Positions 5,718 through 8,533 of a DNA stretch of 8,533 nt are shown here, one piece after another. This stretch comes from an uncultured Collinsella sp. GTDB taxonomy: Bacteria > Actinomycetota > Coriobacteriia > Coriobacteriales > Coriobacteriaceae. The stretch covers positions 1-8,533 of the forward strand of contig CAUGJN010000078.1 of assembly GCA_959599635.1 (NCBI GenBank). Reading direction: 5' to 3'. The translations under genes and the position numbers were made by a program. The stretch's first letter is position 1. Each line of letters begins with the position of its first letter. The notes under the pieces are model-generated. The model was not told where the DNA came from and ran no database searches. It saw only the letters and a list, made by a program, of their open reading frames with translations.

Positions 5718-5723
5718 TAAACT
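5718..5723 (+). promoter_or_regulatory. Candidate -10 box for polA
   Basis: TAAACT (4 of 6) sits in an otherwise very GC-rich stretch, giving a start near 5730 and a leader of about 36 nt before the ATG at 5766. The 17-bp -35 position (GTGGCC) does not match consensus. A transcription start here would exclude the in-frame GTG at 5727 as the translation start. Confidence 0.3.
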
Positions 5724-5765
5724 GGTGTGAGCAAACCGTGCCCAGCCCAAAGCGAGGTATTCAAT

Positions 5766-8510
5766 ATGTCTGAAAAGCGCCGTACCTTTGCCGTCATCGA
5801 CGGCAACTCGCTCATGCACCGCGCCTTCCACGCCGTGCCGCCCACCATGAACGCGCCGGACGGTCGTCCCACCAACGCAATCTTTGGCTTTTTGAATATG
5901 TTCCTCAAGATGATTGACGCCTTTAATCCCGACGGCGTTGTCGTGGCGTTTGACAAGGGCAAGCCGCGCGTGCGCATGGAGATGCTGCCGCAGTACAAGG
6001 CTCAGCGCCCGCCCATGGACCCCGATCTGCACGCACAGTTTCCCATGATTAAGGAGCTGCTCGCCGCGCTCAACGTGCCGATTTTGCAGTCCGAGGGCTG
6101 GGAAGGCGATGACATCCTGGGCACTATGGCGCGCTTGGGCGAGCAGGCCGGTTGCGACATGTTGCTGGTGACCGGTGATCGCGATATGTACCAGCTCGTG
6201 ACCGAGCACGTCAACGTGGTCTCGACTCGCAAGGGCCTGTCCGACGTGGCGATCATGACGCCCGAGAGCGTGGACGACCTGTATCACGGCATCACGCCGG
6301 CGCTCGTGCCCGATTTTTACGGTCTGAAGGGCGATACGTCGGACAACATTCCCGGCGTACCGGGCATCGGCCCCAAAAAGGCGAGTGCGCTCATCGCGCA
6401 GTACGGCAGCCTTGACGAGGTCATCGCGCATGCTGACGAGGTCAAGGGCAAGATGGGAGAAAACCTGCGCGCACACATCGACGACGCGCTGCTGAGCCGT
6501 AAGGTGGCGACCATCCGCACCGATGCACCCGTTGAGCTCGATTTTGAGGCGACGTCCTTCCCGGCGTTTTCCGCCGATGAGGTTTCCGCGGCGCTGGGCA
6601 CGCTTGGTATCACCGCCATGCAGAACCGTTTCTTGGCGCTGATCGGCGGCGAGGGCGGGGCAGCTGCCAGCACGTTTGAGATTCCCGCCGTTTTGCGCGC
6701 AGCCGCCGGCGATGCTGGCGCGCTTGGTGCCGTTGCGGCTGAGGTCTCCCGCGTGATTGATGCCGGCGAGTGGGTCGCCGCCGTGGTGGACGATGACAAG
6801 GAAGAGGGCGCGCTCTTTGGGCTGACGCGCACGCTGTGGTTGGCGACGTCCAAGGGCCTGTTTGCGCTCGAGGAGGGCGACAGCGGTGCGGCGGCTGAGG
6901 TTGAGGGCTTCAACTTCGCCCACGGCGTGATTGCCGGCGTGCTCGCGCGTCTGTTTATGGAAGGCCGTGTGGCGAGCCCGGATATGAAGGCGCTTCTGCA
7001 TGAGCTTTCGCCCATCGATTCTTCTGAGCTCGAGCTCATGGATCCGCTGGCAGTCGATTCCACGCGCATCTTCGATACCGTTGTTGCCGCCTACCTGTTG
7101 GATTCCGACCGCTCCGAGTTTGACGAGGTGTATCTGGCCGATACGTATCTGCAGATGGCGCTGCCTGCGGCGCGCGGCGCAGAGGGTGCTGGCGAGGACG
7201 CTCCTGCGCCCGCCGCTCGCACGGCGGCCTTGACGCTGGCGCTGGTTGCACCGCTGCGTGACCGCATGGCCCGCGAGAACGCCGCCAACGTGTTCGATGG
7301 GATCGAGATGCCGCTCGTGCCGGTGCTTGCCAAGATGGAGCGCGCGGGCATGCTCGTGGACCCCGACCGCCTGCACAGTCTGTCCGAGGGCCTGGCGACC
7401 CAGATTGCCGATGTCGAGCGCAGCATTCGCGACCTGGCCGGCGACGAGACCTTTAACATCGGCAGCCCCATGCAACTCTCGCACGTGCTGTTTGATGTTA
7501 TGGGACTTCCGACCAAGGGCCTCAAAAAGACCAAGCGCGGCTACTATTCGACCAACGCCAAGGTGCTGAGCGACCTTGCCCGCGACCACGAGATCGTGCG
7601 CCTGATTTTGGACTGGCGTGAGAAGTCCAAGATTAAGTCGACCTATCTGGACACGCTGGGCCCGCTGCGCCGTGGTGACGGGCGTGTGCACACCACGTAC
7701 AACCAGACCATCACCGCGACGGGGCGTTTGTCTTCGAGCGACCCCAATCTGCAAAACATTCCGACGCGCTCGGAGCTTGGGCGTACCGTCAAGACGGCGT
7801 TCTCGGCGGGCGAGGGCAGCGTCTTTTTGGCGGTGGACTACTCGCAGATCGAGCTGCGCCTGCTCGCGCATCTTTCGGGTGACGAGCACCTGGTGCGCGC
7901 CTTCAACGAGGGCGAGGACTTCCATGCCGAGACGGCCGCGCGCGTATTTGGCGTGCCGGTGTCCGAGGTGACACCCGACCTGCGTAGCCGCGCCAAGGCC
8001 GTGAACTTTGGCATCGTGTACGGTCAGCAGGCCTATGGTCTGTCGCAGTCGCTGCACATCTCGATGGCCGAGGCGCGCGATATGATTGATCGCTACTACG
8101 AGGCCTACCCGGGCGTGCGCACGTTCCTCGACAATGTGGTGGCGCGAGCCAAGCAGACGGGCTATGCCGAGACCATGTATGGCCGCAGACGCCATATTCC
8201 CGAGCTCAAGGCCAAAAACCCACAGCTCCGCGGCTTTGGTGAGCGCACGGCCATGAACCATCCCATGCAGGGCACCGCGGCCGACATCATCAAGATCGCG
8301 ATGACCCGCGTGAGCCGCCGTCTGGAAGAAGAAGGCTTTGCCGCCCACATGATCCTGCAAGTGCACGACGAACTGGACTTTGAGTGCCCCATCGACGAAG
8401 TCGAGCGCCTAACCACCATGGTCCGCGACGTCATGGAACACGTAGTAGACCTCCACGTCCCCCTAATCGCCGAAGCTTCGACTGGAGTGACCTGGGCAGA
8501 CGCCAAGTAA
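5766..8510 (+). CDS. polA: DNA polymerase I (5'-3' exonuclease and polymerase; proofreading domain likely inactive)
   Basis: The 914-residue product fits PolA, which fills gaps and removes RNA primers in lagging-strand synthesis and repair. The 5' nuclease domain (about 1-290) has IDGNSLMHRAF (11-21), FDKGKPRVR, SEGWEGDDILG (109-119), TGDRDMYQL and GLKGDTSDNIPGVPGIGPKK (186-205). The middle domain (about 300-500) lacks the DxE exonuclease motif and looks non-catalytic. The polymerase domain has motif A VDYSQIELR (690-698, Asp691), motif B RSRAKAVNFGIVYG (740-753, with Arg740, Lys744, Phe748 and Tyr752) and motif C QVHDELDF (865-872, Asp868). Phe at the O-helix position is the E. coli-type state. 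The ATG at 5766 is chosen over the GTG at 5727 because AGCGAGG precedes it and PolA proteins begin just before the IDGNSL block. Codon use changes in the last ~65 codons. Confidence 0.98.
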   Translation: MSEKRRTFAVIDGNSLMHRAFHAVPPTMNAPDGRPTNAIFGFLNMFLKMIDAFNPDGVVVAFDKGKPRVRMEMLPQYKAQRPPMDPDLHAQFPMIKELLAALNVPILQSEGWEGDDILGTMARLGEQAGCDMLLVTGDRDMYQLVTEHVNVVSTRKGLSDVAIMTPESVDDLYHGITPALVPDFYGLKGDTSDNIPGVPGIGPKKASALIAQYGSLDEVIAHADEVKGKMGENLRAHIDDALLSRKVATIRTDAPVELDFEATSFPAFSADEVSAALGTLGITAMQNRFLALIGGEGGAAASTFEIPAVLRAAAGDAGALGAVAAEVSRVIDAGEWVAAVVDDDKEEGALFGLTRTLWLATSKGLFALEEGDSGAAAEVEGFNFAHGVIAGVLARLFMEGRVASPDMKALLHELSPIDSSELELMDPLAVDSTRIFDTVVAAYLLDSDRSEFDEVYLADTYLQMALPAARGAEGAGEDAPAPAARTAALTLALVAPLRDRMARENAANVFDGIEMPLVPVLAKMERAGMLVDPDRLHSLSEGLATQIADVERSIRDLAGDETFNIGSPMQLSHVLFDVMGLPTKGLKKTKRGYYSTNAKVLSDLARDHEIVRLILDWREKSKIKSTYLDTLGPLRRGDGRVHTTYNQTITATGRLSSSDPNLQNIPTRSELGRTVKTAFSAGEGSVFLAVDYSQIELRLLAHLSGDEHLVRAFNEGEDFHAETAARVFGVPVSEVTPDLRSRAKAVNFGIVYGQQAYGLSQSLHISMAEARDMIDRYYEAYPGVRTFLDNVVARAKQTGYAETMYGRRRHIPELKAKNPQLRGFGERTAMNHPMQGTAADIIKIAMTRVSRRLEEEGFAAHMILQVHDELDFECPIDEVERLTTMVRDVMEHVVDLHVPLIAEASTGVTWADAK

Positions 8511-8533
8511 GGGCACGACCACAATTCCAAAGT

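Noticed and set aside
5655..8366. A 903-codon open frame antisense to polA
   Set aside because: It is codon-aligned to polA on the opposite strand and is open only because polA avoids TTA, CTA and TCA. The conceptual protein is low-complexity, His/Arg/Leu/Val-rich and has no family feature. polA itself is beyond doubt.
1..8533. CRISPR arrays, insertion sequences, integrase or attachment sites, tRNA/rRNA genes, defence or toxin-antitoxin genes
   Set aside because: I looked for spaced direct repeats, transposase-like proteins, terminal inverted repeats and cloverleaf sequences and saw none. The genes are chromosomal housekeeping types plus one small membrane protein.

Overview
The window is about 60% G+C by eye and compactly coded. 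It carries five complete genes of recognisable family, one complete unrecognised gene and one 3' gene fragment. The gene products, strong purine-rich Shine-Dalgarno sites and GAG/CTG/GTG-rich codon use suggest an actinobacterial host. My best guess is a Coriobacteriia gut lineage such as Collinsella; this is an impression from composition and protein flavour, not a database result.

Layout: (1) positions 1-108 hold the last 35 codons of an unidentified plus-strand gene. It converges on thiD across a 145-bp gap that contains a 16-bp perfect inverted repeat with a 33-nt loop. (2) Positions 254-2678 form a minus-strand thiamin block: a TPP riboswitch, then thiC (HMP-phosphate synthase), then thiD (HMP/HMP-P kinase). 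ThiC and ThiD act in sequence to make HMP-PP, the pyrimidine half of thiamin. No thiazole-branch or coupling gene (thiE, thiG, thiM) is in view. (3) Positions 2750-3265 encode a small single-pass membrane protein, divergent from thiC. Its likely promoter overlaps the riboswitch DNA. (4) Positions 3289-5599 hold two minus-strand genes: an M18-family aspartyl/aminopeptidase-type metallopeptidase and then yaaA (DUF328 peroxide-stress family). A long-stemmed hairpin directly upstream of the yaaA ribosome binding site separates them. (5) Positions 5766-8510 hold polA (DNA polymerase I), divergent from the peptidase gene, with intact 5'-nuclease and polymerase domains and an apparently dead 3'-5' exonuclease domain.

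The genes are mostly housekeeping, and I see no mobile element, CRISPR array, defence system, tRNA or rRNA. The points most worth a second look are in the gaps. Two long-stem hairpins with 33-35 nt loops (145-209 and 4123-4187) share a GTTGCG/CGCAAC stem core and resemble each other in the loop. The TPP riboswitch runs into the thiC Shine-Dalgarno site but shows no obvious closing P1 helix. The thiC-hypothetical gap has tightly packed divergent promoters. The last ~65 codons of polA have different codon use from the rest of the gene.
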